A stretch of DNA of 64,000 bases from a virus (IMGVR_UViG_3300028883_000033:1-64000); one strand, 5' to 3'. Numbered from the stretch's first letter, positions 1-10,435 are shown. Notes: generated from the sequence alone by a model not told the origin. A program made the numbers and translations.

Positions 1-1451
1 TAGTGTGGCGACCCATAGTCTTGCGATAGCGTATAGTCGTATGTTCCTGTTCCAGTTCGGTTTACTGTCAATCCGTTACTTGATGCAAGTGTGCCATTGG
101 CAAATGTTTTTGCATAGGCATAAACACCAAACCCTGGATTGCCATCATTGCCATCATCACCATCGGCACCTGCAGGTCCTTGTGGGCCCTGTGGTCCGGT
201 ATCCCCTTGTGGGCCTGCTGGTCCTTGGATGCCCTGAGGTCCTTGTGGTCCAGTGTCGCCTGTATCGCCTTTGGGTCCTTGTGGTCCAGTCGCACCATCT
301 AATCCATCCGCACCGTCAGCGCCGGCTGGGCCTTGAAGGCCTTGTGGACCAATAACACCTTGTGGTCCTTGTGGTCCGGTATCACCTTGTGGTCCTTGTG
401 GTCCAGTGTCGCCTGTATCGCCCTTGGGTCCTTGTGGTCCGGTGTCACCGGTATCCCCTTGTGGTCCTTGTGGGCCCTGTGGGCCTGTTGGTCCTTGTGG
501 CCCTTCTGGTCCTTGAACACCCTGAGCGCCTTCAACTGACATATCAGTGATGAATGTCCAGGAACCACCACTATACAAATACAAGCGACCATAGTCTGGA
601 TCGGATGGCGATAGTGTTCCTGCTACTAAGCCAAACTTACCTTCAGTTACTGAACCAGCCAGCAACTCTGCATCGCTGTTGTAAATCGTTTCAATATCAA
701 ACCCTTGGCCGGCTACGCCCTGTGGTCCCTGTGGTCCAGTGTCGCCGGTATCACCTGCAGGTCCTTGAATGCCCTGGATTCCTTGCGGTCCGGTGTCACC
801 CTGAATTCCTTGCGGACCTTCTGGACCTTGTGGTCCGGTGTCGCCTGTGTCGCCCTTAGGTCCTTGTGGTCCTTGAATTCCTTGGAGACCTTGTGGGCCA
901 GCAGCGCCTGTGTCGCCTTTTGGTCCTTGAAGTCCAGTTGGGCCTGTTGGACCTGTTGGGCCTTGCGGCCCGGTATCACCTGTGTCGCCTTTTGGACCAG
1001 CGACGCCTTGAGGACCCTGAATCCCTTGAATACCTTGAGGTCCTTGTGAACCAGTTGGGCCTTGCGGGCCAGTATCACCTTGTGGACCTTGTGGCCCTTG
1101 TGGACCTTGTGGACCAGTCGGTCCTGGTGTTAGTTCGATATCGTTCAGCTCATCCTGAATTTTTTCGGACGTCCACAATACTTCTGGGCTTGCTGGTGCA
1201 TTATCATCAACGATCTCATCGTCTTGCGCGCTACCTTCTTCAGGGCATTCCCATGCGGCAAGAAGACTATCCAGATATGTTTCTTCGGATGGTTGCAGCG
1301 CGGACACAAACCAAAAATCAGATGTTGTTGGTGTATTGTTGTCATTAATGATTTGCAGCAACTCGGGGGCGATGTTAGCATCTTCATTGATAGCTGCCAG
1401 CAACTTACCGTTACATGTCGTTACAAATGTTCTTTGTATTAGGATTGCCAT
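1..1451 (-). CDS. Collagen-like tail fibre protein (3' end outside window)
   Basis: Open from an ATG at 1449-1451 (SD-like TAAGG overlapping the stop of the preceding gene) to the left edge, so only the first 483 codons are seen. About 100 acidic residues are followed by two long runs of Gly-X-Y triplets, mostly GPQ, GPK, GDT and GIQ. A non-collagen insert of about 55 residues ([11 protein letters not shown]...TFITDMS) separates the runs, and a globular segment begins ([14 protein letters not shown]) before the edge. Collagen-like triplets in phage fibres form trimeric triple-helical or extended shafts. It is last in the fibre operon. Most likely a distal tail fibre or adhesin. The receptor-binding end is not visible. 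Confidence 0.85.
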   Translation of the reverse strand, partial: MAILIQRTFVTTCNGKLLAAINEDANIAPELLQIINDNNTPTTSDFWFVSALQPSEETYLDSLLAAWECPEEGSAQDDEIVDDNAPASPEVLWTSEKIQDELNDIELTPGPTGPQGPQGPQGPQGDTGPQGPTGSQGPQGIQGIQGPQGVAGPKGDTGDTGPQGPTGPTGPTGLQGPKGDTGAAGPQGLQGIQGPQGPKGDTGDTGPQGPEGPQGIQGDTGPQGIQGIQGPAGDTGDTGPQGPQGVAGQGFDIETIYNSDAELLAGSVTEGKFGLVAGTLSPSDPDYGRLYLYSGGSWTFITDMSVEGAQGVQGPEGPQGPTGPQGPQGPQGDTGDTGPQGPKGDTGDTGPQGPQGDTGPQGPQGVIGPQGLQGPAGADGADGLDGATGPQGPKGDTGDTGPQGPQGIQGPAGPQGDTGPQGPQGPAGADGDDGNDGNPGFGVYAYAKTFANGTLASSNGLTVNRTGTGTYDYTLSQDYGSPH

Positions 1452-1461
1452 TTATTATACC

Positions 1462-4400
1462 TTATGGTGCATCTATAGATTGAATATTTAGTCGGCAGCC
1501 ATCAGCTAAAGTTACAAGAGCATCGGTTCCTGCAATACGTACTGACTGCACTCTAACCACGTCGCCGGATGTTAGATTCAATTTAAGAGTAGCACTCAAC
1601 GAATCTTCTGCGTTCGAGCCTGTTCTGTGGTAACCCCACGACCGCGAACCTGCCACCAAAGTACCATTCGATTGCAACTCAGTTTGCGATGTGGTACGAG
1701 AACCACCAACCGGAGAATCTAGGCTAACATCGTATGTAATTTCGTACCAGCCATCTTCATTAATTGTAATCTCGCTTCCACCACCAACAATATTGTGCGT
1801 AAACGCTGCATCTTGGCGGATAGATGTTCCAAAGTTAATCGTAGTTGGAGTTGTGGTAAACGTTTGTGTTACCCCACCGTTGTGCCGACTTAGATGCTGT
1901 TTGCCATCAACGGTAATTGTCGCTTCGGATGTTGGGGAACCAACGGCAGCCTGAACTTGAACTCCAACAAAATTAAGTGATGAAAAGTTTGTTCCGAGTG
2001 ATACGCCTTCATCTTGAACTTCAATTGTTGCACCAGTGCCTGGTTCGCCTTGTTCGCCTCTCGCTCCCGTTGCTTTTGCAACTGTGAGTAACGATCCGGC
2101 TTGGACAACTTCTGCTGTCGTTTGTGCCTGCACCTGCAACACTAACTGATCACCGGCAGACAATTCTGCAAAAAATACAGGAGAGTTTTGAACAATAACT
2201 TGGTTGGCGTCTGTGATGTCGCCTGTTAGGTGCTGACTTCCAGGAATTACCGCCGTACCACCAGCACCGTCCGTAACAACACGACCTGTAACTTCATCGT
2301 CCGATGGAATGGTGTAACTGATTTGATAGAGACCATCTTCCTTGATGTCAATAACTTGGGTGGTCGTATTGTTATGTTCGATTACGGTCGCGTTCGTTTC
2401 AACGTCCGTTAAGTTGAACGTTAGATCACCCCACGCAGGCGCGACAGGAATGGCGAGAGTGGTTGTTCTGCGAACTTGAACAACAGGTAGTCCGACCGAC
2501 GTCGAGTTCGCATCAAAATACGATTTGGTGATTAGCGATTGGTCGATAATGTTTGCATCATAACCAACAGGAACAACAACCGTGCCAGTTCCTTTCGGAA
2601 TCATTTCAATATCAATGTTCGTGTCAGTTCCAACAGCGACAATCTCTGGTCCGTTCCCAGTTGCACTGTTATCAACTTCTAGGTAGTTGACCGCATTTGC
2701 TACGGTTTGTAAGTATAAGATCGTTGCGCTATCGCCATCGTCGTAATCTGTAGCACCAAGCCATTCGCTATGGTCTGGGTAGATACGGACTTTCTCGTTG
2801 ATGACATCACCACCACCGTCTGTACGTCGACGAATAACGAAGTAATCTGACTCTTGTAGGAACATATCCCACCAAACAGTACCAGTGCCGGCAGCAACAT
2901 CAGCTGCAGGATCACCTGGGTTTGGTCCACCTGGACGGCCAGCACCGTCTACAGCAGATGCTGTACCTTTCAACCACTCAAGTGCTGGATCTTGGCCTGC
3001 GTCAGTAACATAACGCCAAATCCGCATGTTGCCGTTGGAGTCAATAACGTTTAATGTTCGCCCACCGCCAACAGCACCATCCGCCATATTCGCATCGGTG
3101 GCATTATCACCAATTGCTACACGACCATCACTATCTCGTACACGAAATTCTCGTCCAGGCGTACCAGTTACTGTAGCGTTACCTATAATATAGTCGCCAT
3201 CATCGGTGTTAATATAGTTCAATGATACCTGAGCACCATCAGCAATCAACTGTTTAGTTTTGCTGAGTGTGCCCTGAACTGTAATGGTTGCAGTGCCGTC
3301 TACTTGGTCAAAGTCTGTTGTGTTATCTAGGAACGTCGTTGCTAGGAAGTTCGATTGTGATGTATCGTTAGCAGACAAACCTAACGCCAATCCACGAACG
3401 CTACCACCATTGGCAAAGAAGGTTGACGCATCGTTATTAATAACACCTGTGCCTGCTGGGGTTGTTAAGTTACCTAAAATTTCATAGTTACTAACTTCAA
3501 CGCGAGCGCCACCATTATTATTAATAGCGGTGGTGTTACCTCTAAAGTTTACAACATCAGCATCAACAAATGTATTTGCACCGGTTACATTAACGCCTGT
3601 TACGTTATTTCTCGCAGCACCCGACGTCCAACGAATTCGTTGTAGTATGTTAACGGTGCCGTTGCCACCGCTAATTGCTATGTTTGCGTCTTCCATAGAA
3701 ACGTCATCTAAGAAGAACACACCATCGCCAGAGACTTGAATTAAGTTACTACCGGTGACGTCTTTATAATCTGTTCCGCCATTATCCTGACCACGAAGTG
3801 TCATTCGAGACAATGTAGGACCGTCCGTATTAACAGCCGAAGTCATCGTAAATAACGGTTGCCCGTTAATCAACGGTTCAACGAAGGTTGATACTGACTC
3901 CGAACCCTGTACCTGAACATAACGGCTTGTAGCACCGGTAACGTTAATCGGGTTATCTTCTTCGTAAATGCCGTCCAATACTTTAACTGTAGTTGGATTT
4001 GCGGCTGTAGCAACTGTTAGTGCTTCTTGTACACCTTTCTTAACCGTCAGGTATGGGTTGGAGAATGAACCATCACCGATTATGTCACTTCCGTTTTTCG
4101 TAACGTAGATAACGTTATCTGGACTAAACGCAACTTCTTCTTGAATACGAGAAAATGTCCAGAGCCCTAAGGATTCGTTGTAAATTAAAACGCCGGCGGT
4201 GCCGCTTAATTCAATTACAATTGTTTGTGCGCCGCCTGCTCCGTTGTCAATCAGCCCGCCCGTTTGTGCGTCAATCGTTAAATTGTTGGTTCCAAATGTA
4301 TTAATAGCATCTTGGAACGTTACAGAGTCACCATTGCTTGCTGGCGACGGCAATAGCATTGTTACCGGACCGGCCGATGTATCAATAGCAACAAATTCTG

Positions 4401-5961
4401 TACGTCGTGCTGTAAAGTTGGAAGAACGGTTTCTCCAACGTAGACTATCTGCTTCAATAACATTGACTTCAGCCGCACCCGACAGCTGAATTCGTTGTGC
4501 TGTTGGTGCAATGTCATTTACAATTAGGTTTAGTGTGCCGGCACCAGATACACTGTATGCCGTAGCACACTCAATAGTACCGACATTGATTGTCATGCTA
4601 CCATTGGTAATATCTAATGCAATACCATTGCCGATACCTGCACCTTGTTCTAAAATATGTGAAACACGGCCAACAATAATGCCGGAGTTAGTTTGTCGAT
4701 CGATTGCAGTACCGGTTCCGGTAATGTACATGTCCTCGACGTCCATGTGGATATGACCGGCGGATGTTGATTGATCTAATAGACCTGTGCCATTCTCTGC
4801 ATAAATCTGACGAACACGAACAATGAAAACAGATGTATCAGCAGTATTAACAATTGCATTTGCAGAACTAGTGGCACGAACAATTTCACCTGTTGCCCAA
4901 CCTGTAGCAGTTGATGTTGCTCCTTTGGAAATTACATTTCCTGTTGCTGCGGTAATTTCCTGGAATACAAACTCAGCATTATCTTCGATTACAACATTAC
5001 CAACAAATGATGAGTTAGGAGCTTTAACTAATACAAACGATGGAATCGTAAAACTTTCTGTGTATGTTCCTGCATCTTCACAATGAACCGAAATCTTATT
5101 AGATGCAGACGGAGTTAACGCTGAGGCAGCCGTTATTGCAGCGCCAAATGTTAGCTTTGGTTCTTCTGGCGTTGATCCGGTGTTTGTATCATTCCCATGC
5201 TTACCAACATATATTGTTTGGAGTCGAGGGGCGAAGGTTGCTCCACTAGAGAACAATAACACCCAACCACAATCTTTATTGTTTCCTGGTAAGGTGTTGC
5301 TATCATCCACAGAAACTGGTATGGTAAACCACCCAACATTATCAATAGGATCTCCTGTCAAAGTAAACAGTGCGGCAGAAGCTGCAGTATCCTTTTGTTG
5401 AATATATAATTTATTGCCAGCGTTAAGTGCGTTAATTATAGCACTTGCATCTACTCCTGATCTAGTATCATCATTGACGTAGATTTCTGTTACAGCACTT
5501 AAAACAGCACTATCAAATCTGAACCTACCGCTGCCTGGGTCTGCTTCAGTCGTGCTTGTACTAAATTTCCATTCGAGCTGAATGGATGCTCCAGCACCAA
5601 CTGTCGATGCTGGCACATTAGACCAGGTTCCAGCATTATATTGAAGAACCTCTCCATCCGTAAGGCTACCGAGGACGACATCTTCGAGTTGATCCAGGTC
5701 ACCGCCTTTGATACGATAATGAGTATCATTCATCGCAGCAACAGCATCTAGCGCCCGGGATAATGTCAACGGTGTCGCATCATCCAGAGGATCAAGAACA
5801 GCAACCGTCCCGGCTGTTATCGCAGCCGGGAGGTCTGTGCTCTGTGCCACTGAGACACCACGATCTTGTGTTAGATCGTACGTCTCATTTGGCGTTAGCA
5901 AGATACCGAGATCGTCGATGCTGACGTTTGCGGTATCAATGTTCTTTATAAAAAAAGCCAT
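1462..5961 (-). CDS. Long tail fibre with beta-helix and jelly-roll domains
   Basis: 1499 aa. The first 95 residues match the start of the next fibre (start MAFFIKN vs MSFFIRN, then VLDPLD...HYRI.GG.L.QLEDV), so this is probably a shared virion-attachment domain. Two segments starting IYVGKHGNDTN and IYVTKNGSDI carry the GxGS.. start and parallel beta-helix character of pectate-lyase-like folds. Near the C-terminus two domains of about 130 aa contain the D/EDG(L/W)Y.I.Y core of C1q/TNF-like jelly rolls, separated by a short collagen-like GARGEQGEPGTG linker. Inference: a trimeric fibre with a helical shaft and a jelly-roll receptor-binding head. It lies 10 bases upstream of the collagen fibre in the same operon. 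Enzymatic (depolymerase) activity is possible but no catalytic residues were identified. Confidence 0.85.
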   Translation of the reverse strand: MAFFIKNIDTANVSIDDLGILLTPNETYDLTQDRGVSVAQSTDLPAAITAGTVAVLDPLDDATPLTLSRALDAVAAMNDTHYRIKGGDLDQLEDVVLGSLTDGEVLQYNAGTWSNVPASTVGAGASIQLEWKFSTSTTEADPGSGRFRFDSAVLSAVTEIYVNDDTRSGVDASAIINALNAGNKLYIQQKDTAASAALFTLTGDPIDNVGWFTIPVSVDDSNTLPGNNKDCGWVLLFSSGATFAPRLQTIYVGKHGNDTNTGSTPEEPKLTFGAAITAASALTPSASNKISVHCEDAGTYTESFTIPSFVLVKAPNSSFVGNVVIEDNAEFVFQEITAATGNVISKGATSTATGWATGEIVRATSSANAIVNTADTSVFIVRVRQIYAENGTGLLDQSTSAGHIHMDVEDMYITGTGTAIDRQTNSGIIVGRVSHILEQGAGIGNGIALDITNGSMTINVGTIECATAYSVSGAGTLNLIVNDIAPTAQRIQLSGAAEVNVIEADSLRWRNRSSNFTARRTEFVAIDTSAGPVTMLLPSPASNGDSVTFQDAINTFGTNNLTIDAQTGGLIDNGAGGAQTIVIELSGTAGVLIYNESLGLWTFSRIQEEVAFSPDNVIYVTKNGSDIIGDGSFSNPYLTVKKGVQEALTVATAANPTTVKVLDGIYEEDNPINVTGATSRYVQVQGSESVSTFVEPLINGQPLFTMTSAVNTDGPTLSRMTLRGQDNGGTDYKDVTGSNLIQVSGDGVFFLDDVSMEDANIAISGGNGTVNILQRIRWTSGAARNNVTGVNVTGANTFVDADVVNFRGNTTAINNNGGARVEVSNYEILGNLTTPAGTGVINNDASTFFANGGSVRGLALGLSANDTSQSNFLATTFLDNTTDFDQVDGTATITVQGTLSKTKQLIADGAQVSLNYINTDDGDYIIGNATVTGTPGREFRVRDSDGRVAIGDNATDANMADGAVGGGRTLNVIDSNGNMRIWRYVTDAGQDPALEWLKGTASAVDGAGRPGGPNPGDPAADVAAGTGTVWWDMFLQESDYFVIRRRTDGGGDVINEKVRIYPDHSEWLGATDYDDGDSATILYLQTVANAVNYLEVDNSATGNGPEIVAVGTDTNIDIEMIPKGTGTVVVPVGYDANIIDQSLITKSYFDANSTSVGLPVVQVRRTTTLAIPVAPAWGDLTFNLTDVETNATVIEHNNTTTQVIDIKEDGLYQISYTIPSDDEVTGRVVTDGAGGTAVIPGSQHLTGDITDANQVIVQNSPVFFAELSAGDQLVLQVQAQTTAEVVQAGSLLTVAKATGARGEQGEPGTGATIEVQDEGVSLGTNFSSLNFVGVQVQAAVGSPTSEATITVDGKQHLSRHNGGVTQTFTTTPTTINFGTSIRQDAAFTHNIVGGGSEITINEDGWYEITYDVSLDSPVGGSRTTSQTELQSNGTLVAGSRSWGYHRTGSNAEDSLSATLKLNLTSGDVVRVQSVRIAGTDALVTLADGCRLNIQSIDAP

Positions 5962-5967
5962 TTGTTA

Positions 5968-8900
5968 TTATGCTCTCCAACGGAACCATAGTGTAACGAT
6001 TACATCACCAATTGTACCACCAGTTGATGCACCACGGAGACGTATTTTTTGTCCAGCGTTTACATCAACGTTCAGCGTACCATCAGCAACGTTTGCTTGA
6101 CCGCCACCGCCAGAAGGAATTGTAATCAGAGGAGCGGTTGCGGTACCATCTACATACAGATCAATTCCTTTCGCATTAGAGCTGTTTGCAGTATGAGCTG
6201 TCGCACGAACCAGGGTTGCGTTGTATGGAATAATGTAACCACTCGTCGCATCATTTGCACTACCAACTTCCATCCAGTCGTTGTTCCCCAAGTTATTCTC
6301 AGAGTATGCAACAGAGAACTCTGCTGTTGAGAGATCCTTACTACGAGCTGGATCTGTCATAAACAACTGGAATTCACCAGGAGAACCCGAACCGCCAATT
6401 GCTTTAACAGAAAGGCTACTCAGTCCGAGGATGTTTGCAACACCATCAGCAATTTCCTGTCCAGTGAACTTCTCGTTTGCTGTTGATGATGTGTTATAAC
6501 CAATGAACTGATCGGTTGCAGTCATATTTTCGCCAGCACTTGGAGTGCCGTCGATATCCAACTCGAGCGTTGGGTTACCTGCAATGCCATCACCATTTGT
6601 AACAGCAAGGCCATCTCCAGCGCCGGCACCTGCTACTTGAATGTCACGAGTTGCATACGAGTCAGGTGAACCACCAGTCTTAACAACAATACCAGAACCA
6701 GTTACACCAGAGACGACATCAAGTTCTTCAAAGATATCACCAAGTGAGTACGATACTGTGTTAGAACCATCACAAACAGGGATCAGACTATTAAAATCAA
6801 GGTTTGCAACATCGCCAGCGGACATACCACAAACATCAAGGCTGATTTCAAGCGTCGCAGGAGAACCAACCGTTGTTACGTTGATACCATTACCGCCAGT
6901 GATCGTGTTGGATACAAGTTCATTCAACGTTGTTGTGTAAACTGTACCACCTTCATTGATGATGATTTCCGTGTTGCCAGATGGTGTTGCACCAGGCGAG
7001 CCAGATGTTGTTGGTAGCGATGTGAAATCAAGACTGATTGTTAATGTCTCAGGATCATCGGCAGCGACTGTTGTGATTGCAGTACCACCAACAATTGCGA
7101 TTGTATCGCCTGCAACATCAGCAGCAGCTGAGCCAGAATCACCTGTAACCGTTCCAAACGCAGGAGCGGTAATTGCATCAAGATTTTCGTTTGTCCATCC
7201 TGCTGGCGAACCTGCACGATAAACAAGAACATCACCGTCAGCTGGTGCTGGCGAACCCTGAAGATTGACGTTGCCAATATCTTCAAGTTTGATGGCAGAG
7301 AGGTCTACATCAACTGTCAGAGTCTCGTTGCCACCATCGTTGTTCTGCGTCAGTGTTGTGTACGTTCCAGCAATCAACTTACCGTCTAGGTAACCAGGAG
7401 TGGTATCATTCGCAGAAACTTTGATCAGTTCGTCAGTATCAAGGCCAAGCTGATCGATAACTTCTTGTAGAGTAACCGTAGCCAGCGTTCCACCGTTGTT
7501 AATGACAATTTCATCTGTACCATCAACAACACTTGGAGAACCGCCCGCAGGAATCGTCGAGAAGTCAAGACTAATTGTCAGCGTATCTGTGGCTGCGCTA
7601 ACATTGACATTAATACCAGTGCCACCCGCAAGAGTTGCTGTATCTGTTGATGAGTCAGCAGTGATCTGTGCATCGCCAGTTGTGTTACCACCACCTGCCC
7701 AATTTTCGAAGCTATTGGTTGACGCGATTGCACCTGCGATGTCACTAACAGTGTAGTAAACGTTAGTATCAGTAGACGAATCCCAAACAGCAACACGGTC
7801 GACCGTATCAACCGCTGCGCGCAGCGGTAAGCCTTCGATGTCAAGACCAACAGTTGGGTTACCAGCGATACCATCACCGTTGAGAACTTCAAGACCATCA
7901 CGGTCACCTGCACCAGCTGCAACGATTGTGCGTGACGCATACGTGTCAGCGGCGGTGCGAACAACAAAGCCATCGCTCGTGATGTTGTTTACGACATCCA
8001 GAGCGTTGAATACTTCCTGGAACGTTGCACCGTATGTCTGAGTACCAGTTACGCCCTGTGCAGAACCGGTAACATCATGGAAAGCGATTCGGTCAGCCAA
8101 TGCTGGTGTTGCGGAAGCGACTTCTGTTGGGCCTAAATCAAGAGCGAACACAGTTCCTGTCTGTGCAATACCGATGTCACCAACGAACGCACCAGCGCCA
8201 GAGAACTGGACTGGAATGATTGGATCTTGACCGATAACGAAAGTGCTTGGGTCATCAACAGATAAAATCCATGCCGAGTTTTCGTAGGTGTTACCAGATT
8301 CGACGAATGTGTATGCGCCGGAAACTTCACTACTCTCGTCAGTACATGTGCAGCGAGTCAGTACCCACTGTGCAGGCGATCCTGTCCCGTCCGCGGTAAC
8401 GGTGTAGATACCGTTTTCTAGTGCTCGGTCAGGAGAACCTCCCTCCTGCCCTTTGACCAGAACACGATCACCAACAGATAGTGCAACACCATCAATCGTT
8501 AACTGGATTGGTGAACCGGTCGCAGTAGCAGATAGAGTTGAACCGATTTCTGATGGAGAACCTGATCCGCTAGCGTATGTCCATGTGCTACTGGTAATCG
8601 TATCAAGATCATCAGGCGTTGCAACATTGACGGACTGACGAGCCTTCAAACCAGCAGCAATATTATCAACATATGCTTTGTTAACGATATCATTGTTATT
8701 TGTAAACCCACCAGTTGGCGTTTCAATAAGAGCCGAAGCACCATCCACAATGCTGATGCCTGCACCAGATGCAATTGTCAATGTGCCTGAATCAAGAGTG
8801 TCGCCGGTATTGCGGAGGAAAACGTCATCAATAGAAAAGTTGACTGCGCCATCGCATGTGCCTGCACCATCAACATAATTTACAGTGATGTCAGTCTGAG

Positions 8901-9510
8901 AACCACCAGCAATCATTGCTCCTGAGATGTCTTGGACAGCCTCACAGAACCCAGGAATAGGTGTTGATGGACTGCCTGAACTGAATAGTGGAGTTGCTGT
9001 TACCTCGTCACTTCCATTACCAACCAGCACATAGACTGTATTATTTTCCCATGTTCCGCTTGGTGAACCAGATGGTGAAGGTGTGTTGACGTCTTCGAGA
9101 TCGCCAAGACGAATGTCACCAGCAATGTTGCTTGGAGAGTTTGGCTGCCATTCTGCATCGCCATCGTTATATGTTAAAACACAACCACCGGTGCATCCTG
9201 TTGTGTCGACATCCTCGAGTTGTGTTAAGGTACCACCACGAATCCTATAGTGAGGGTCGTTGTGAACTTCAACAATCTCTTGGCTAACCGCCGCGCTAAG
9301 TTCTGTCGTTCCATCAAGAGGATCGAGAACAACAATGTTTCCTGCAACAATTTGTGCAATGAGATCTGCACTAACTGCAATCTGTCGCGGATCTTCCGTG
9401 ATTAGATCATAATCAAATTGTGGGGGACTTCCAACACCAGCTGGGATTGTCAAACCTAAATCATTGATTGCAATCGCGCCGCTGGTCTTATTACGAATAA
9501 AAAAGCTCAT
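5968..9510 (-). CDS. Long tail fibre, Gly-Ser-Pro rich
   Basis: 1180 aa, starting MSFFIRNK with the attachment domain shared with the following fibre gene. The body consists of repeated units with motifs such as GDGIAGNPT.(E/G)LDI, TISLDFS.(I/L)P and ENGIYTVTADG, typical of repeat-built fibres. The last 140 residues (NDWMEVGSANDATSGYI... to WFRWRA) are paralogous to the whole C-terminal half of the neighbouring 171-aa protein, suggesting a transferable head domain. The tripeptide GSP occurs 14 times, mostly at apparent loops, which is far above expectation. Six bases separate it from the next fibre gene. Role inferred: tail fibre. Confidence 0.82.
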   Translation of the reverse strand: MSFFIRNKTSGAIAINDLGLTIPAGVGSPPQFDYDLITEDPRQIAVSADLIAQIVAGNIVVLDPLDGTTELSAAVSQEIVEVHNDPHYRIRGGTLTQLEDVDTTGCTGGCVLTYNDGDAEWQPNSPSNIAGDIRLGDLEDVNTPSPSGSPSGTWENNTVYVLVGNGSDEVTATPLFSSGSPSTPIPGFCEAVQDISGAMIAGGSQTDITVNYVDGAGTCDGAVNFSIDDVFLRNTGDTLDSGTLTIASGAGISIVDGASALIETPTGGFTNNNDIVNKAYVDNIAAGLKARQSVNVATPDDLDTITSSTWTYASGSGSPSEIGSTLSATATGSPIQLTIDGVALSVGDRVLVKGQEGGSPDRALENGIYTVTADGTGSPAQWVLTRCTCTDESSEVSGAYTFVESGNTYENSAWILSVDDPSTFVIGQDPIIPVQFSGAGAFVGDIGIAQTGTVFALDLGPTEVASATPALADRIAFHDVTGSAQGVTGTQTYGATFQEVFNALDVVNNITSDGFVVRTAADTYASRTIVAAGAGDRDGLEVLNGDGIAGNPTVGLDIEGLPLRAAVDTVDRVAVWDSSTDTNVYYTVSDIAGAIASTNSFENWAGGGNTTGDAQITADSSTDTATLAGGTGINVNVSAATDTLTISLDFSTIPAGGSPSVVDGTDEIVINNGGTLATVTLQEVIDQLGLDTDELIKVSANDTTPGYLDGKLIAGTYTTLTQNNDGGNETLTVDVDLSAIKLEDIGNVNLQGSPAPADGDVLVYRAGSPAGWTNENLDAITAPAFGTVTGDSGSAAADVAGDTIAIVGGTAITTVAADDPETLTISLDFTSLPTTSGSPGATPSGNTEIIINEGGTVYTTTLNELVSNTITGGNGINVTTVGSPATLEISLDVCGMSAGDVANLDFNSLIPVCDGSNTVSYSLGDIFEELDVVSGVTGSGIVVKTGGSPDSYATRDIQVAGAGAGDGLAVTNGDGIAGNPTLELDIDGTPSAGENMTATDQFIGYNTSSTANEKFTGQEIADGVANILGLSSLSVKAIGGSGSPGEFQLFMTDPARSKDLSTAEFSVAYSENNLGNNDWMEVGSANDATSGYIIPYNATLVRATAHTANSSNAKGIDLYVDGTATAPLITIPSGGGGQANVADGTLNVDVNAGQKIRLRGASTGGTIGDVIVTLWFRWRA

Positions 9511-9511
9511 T

Positions 9512-10027
9512 TTAGACTCTCCATTTCAGTGTAAGTTTGACAACCGTGTCTTGAATTGCTCCGCCTGTTCCCTGTTGGGCTTGTAGACGAATTTTGTCGC
9601 CACGGGCAAAGTCTATATCTATAGATGTATTTATGAATGTTGAGTTGGATCCGCCAGTCAGTGACCCTATGGAGCCGAAGTCAGTATTGTTAACAAAAAG
9701 GTGAATATTTTTTTCGTTTGATCCAGTGTCTTCGCAGTGGCATGTCGCAAACACCACAGTGCCGTCGAAGTCGGCAATAAATCCCGTATCCGCATCAACG
9801 GCATTCCCCACTTCAATCCAATCACCAGCGTTCAGCCGGTTTTCTGAAAACTGAAGAACATGATCAGCTACTGATAATCTCTTTCCAGCAGGGGGCGAAC
9901 CAACACCCCTTGTCGTATCGACGAATGTTAGTGTTGGTTGTCCGTTGATAATCGAGATACTGAGATCGCCTGGCGTTGAGCCTCCCGATCCGCACTGATT
10001 TGGTCTAGTTAAAATAAGGCCTGTCAT
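9512..10027 (-). CDS. Small fibre-head paralogue
   Basis: 171 aa. About 125 C-terminal residues (AGDWIEVGNAVDADTGFI...LTLKWRV) align with the C-terminal head domain of the 1180-aa fibre encoded immediately downstream. The N-terminus is short (GDLSISIINGQPTLTFVD) and lacks the attachment domain. Beta-rich, no catalytic motif. It could be a separate head subunit that caps the fibre, a decoration protein or a spare receptor-binding cassette. Membership of the fibre family is shown by sequence; the precise role is not known. Confidence 0.7.
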   Translation of the reverse strand: MTGLILTRPNQCGSGGSTPGDLSISIINGQPTLTFVDTTRGVGSPPAGKRLSVADHVLQFSENRLNAGDWIEVGNAVDADTGFIADFDGTVVFATCHCEDTGSNEKNIHLFVNNTDFGSIGSLTGGSNSTFINTSIDIDFARGDKIRLQAQQGTGGAIQDTVVKLTLKWRV

Positions 10028-10033
10028 TATATC

Positions 10034-10297
10034 TTATTCCCGGTTCCGAACGCCTCGATACTTCCGCATAATTACACCAAATTCGTGGCGGTGGATGTAT
10101 TTACCATTCTCTTGAATCGCTTGAATCGCTTGATCGAACGCAGCAGACTCTCGAGCGGGAATAAAAACTTCAATCTCTTCGTTTTCAACAATTATTTGTT
10201 TTTTATCGTACTTTATGCCTTTTGGTAGAGGTGATTCGCCAGCAGGATTTTTTTCGAGGTCGCCCAATTGTCGTAACAGCGGAAAATTGTCATTCAT
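10034..10297 (-). CDS. Hypothetical protein, first gene of fibre operon
   Basis: 87 aa, not recognised. Charged and helix-prone, with a Lys-rich N-terminal half (KGIKYDKKQI), a beta-like IIVENEEIEVFIP segment and a C-terminal helix with a basic end (MRKYRGVRNRE). The ATG is preceded by an AAAGG Shine-Dalgarno. It is the promoter-proximal gene of the fibre operon, six bases ahead of the next gene, and so expressed late. Could be a small structural or chaperone protein for fibres; nothing in the sequence proves this. Confidence 0.6.
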   Translation of the reverse strand: MNDNFPLLRQLGDLEKNPAGESPLPKGIKYDKKQIIVENEEIEVFIPARESAAFDQAIQAIQENGKYIHRHEFGVIMRKYRGVRNRE

Positions 10298-10367
10298 TAT
10301 TCTGGCCTTTAGTCAATACAGTTTGTGAGATGCGTAGAGGTTATAATCTTCACATATTCCCTGTAAA

Positions 10368-10375
10368 TATTTATC
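10368..10375 (-). promoter_or_regulatory. T4-type late promoter (GATAAATA) for fibre operon
   Basis: GATAAATA on the minus strand matches the T4 late -10 consensus TATAAATA except for the first base. It lies about 70 bases upstream of the 87-aa gene. It is one of two tandem candidates here. Confidence 0.55.
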
Positions 10376-10399
10376 GGAACGTACTACGCCACTTTTCTC

Positions 10400-10407
10400 T
10401 ATTTATC
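10400..10407 (-). promoter_or_regulatory. Second late promoter candidate for fibre operon
   Basis: GATAAATA on the minus strand, 32 bases upstream of the first candidate and back-to-back with a plus-strand late promoter at 10428. Confidence 0.5.
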
Positions 10408-10427
10408 GATCACGGGTCTAGCACTAT

Positions 10428-10435
10428 CATAAATA
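10428..10435 (+). promoter_or_regulatory. Late promoter (CATAAATA) for plus-strand trio
   Basis: CATAAATA, 29 bases upstream of the ATG at 10465. It is divergent from the fibre-operon promoters in the same 70-base region, so this gap is a two-way late promoter block. Confidence 0.65.

Noticed and set aside
5-1078. Several open frames on both strands in the first 1.1 kb
   Set aside because: They are shadows of the Gly-X-Y repeat coding sequence of the collagen-like fibre, whose true frame runs off the left edge.
180-1110. Repeated CCTTGTGGTCC units resembling a CRISPR or tandem repeat array
   Set aside because: The period is nine bases and codes for collagen triplets; there are no constant-length spacers.
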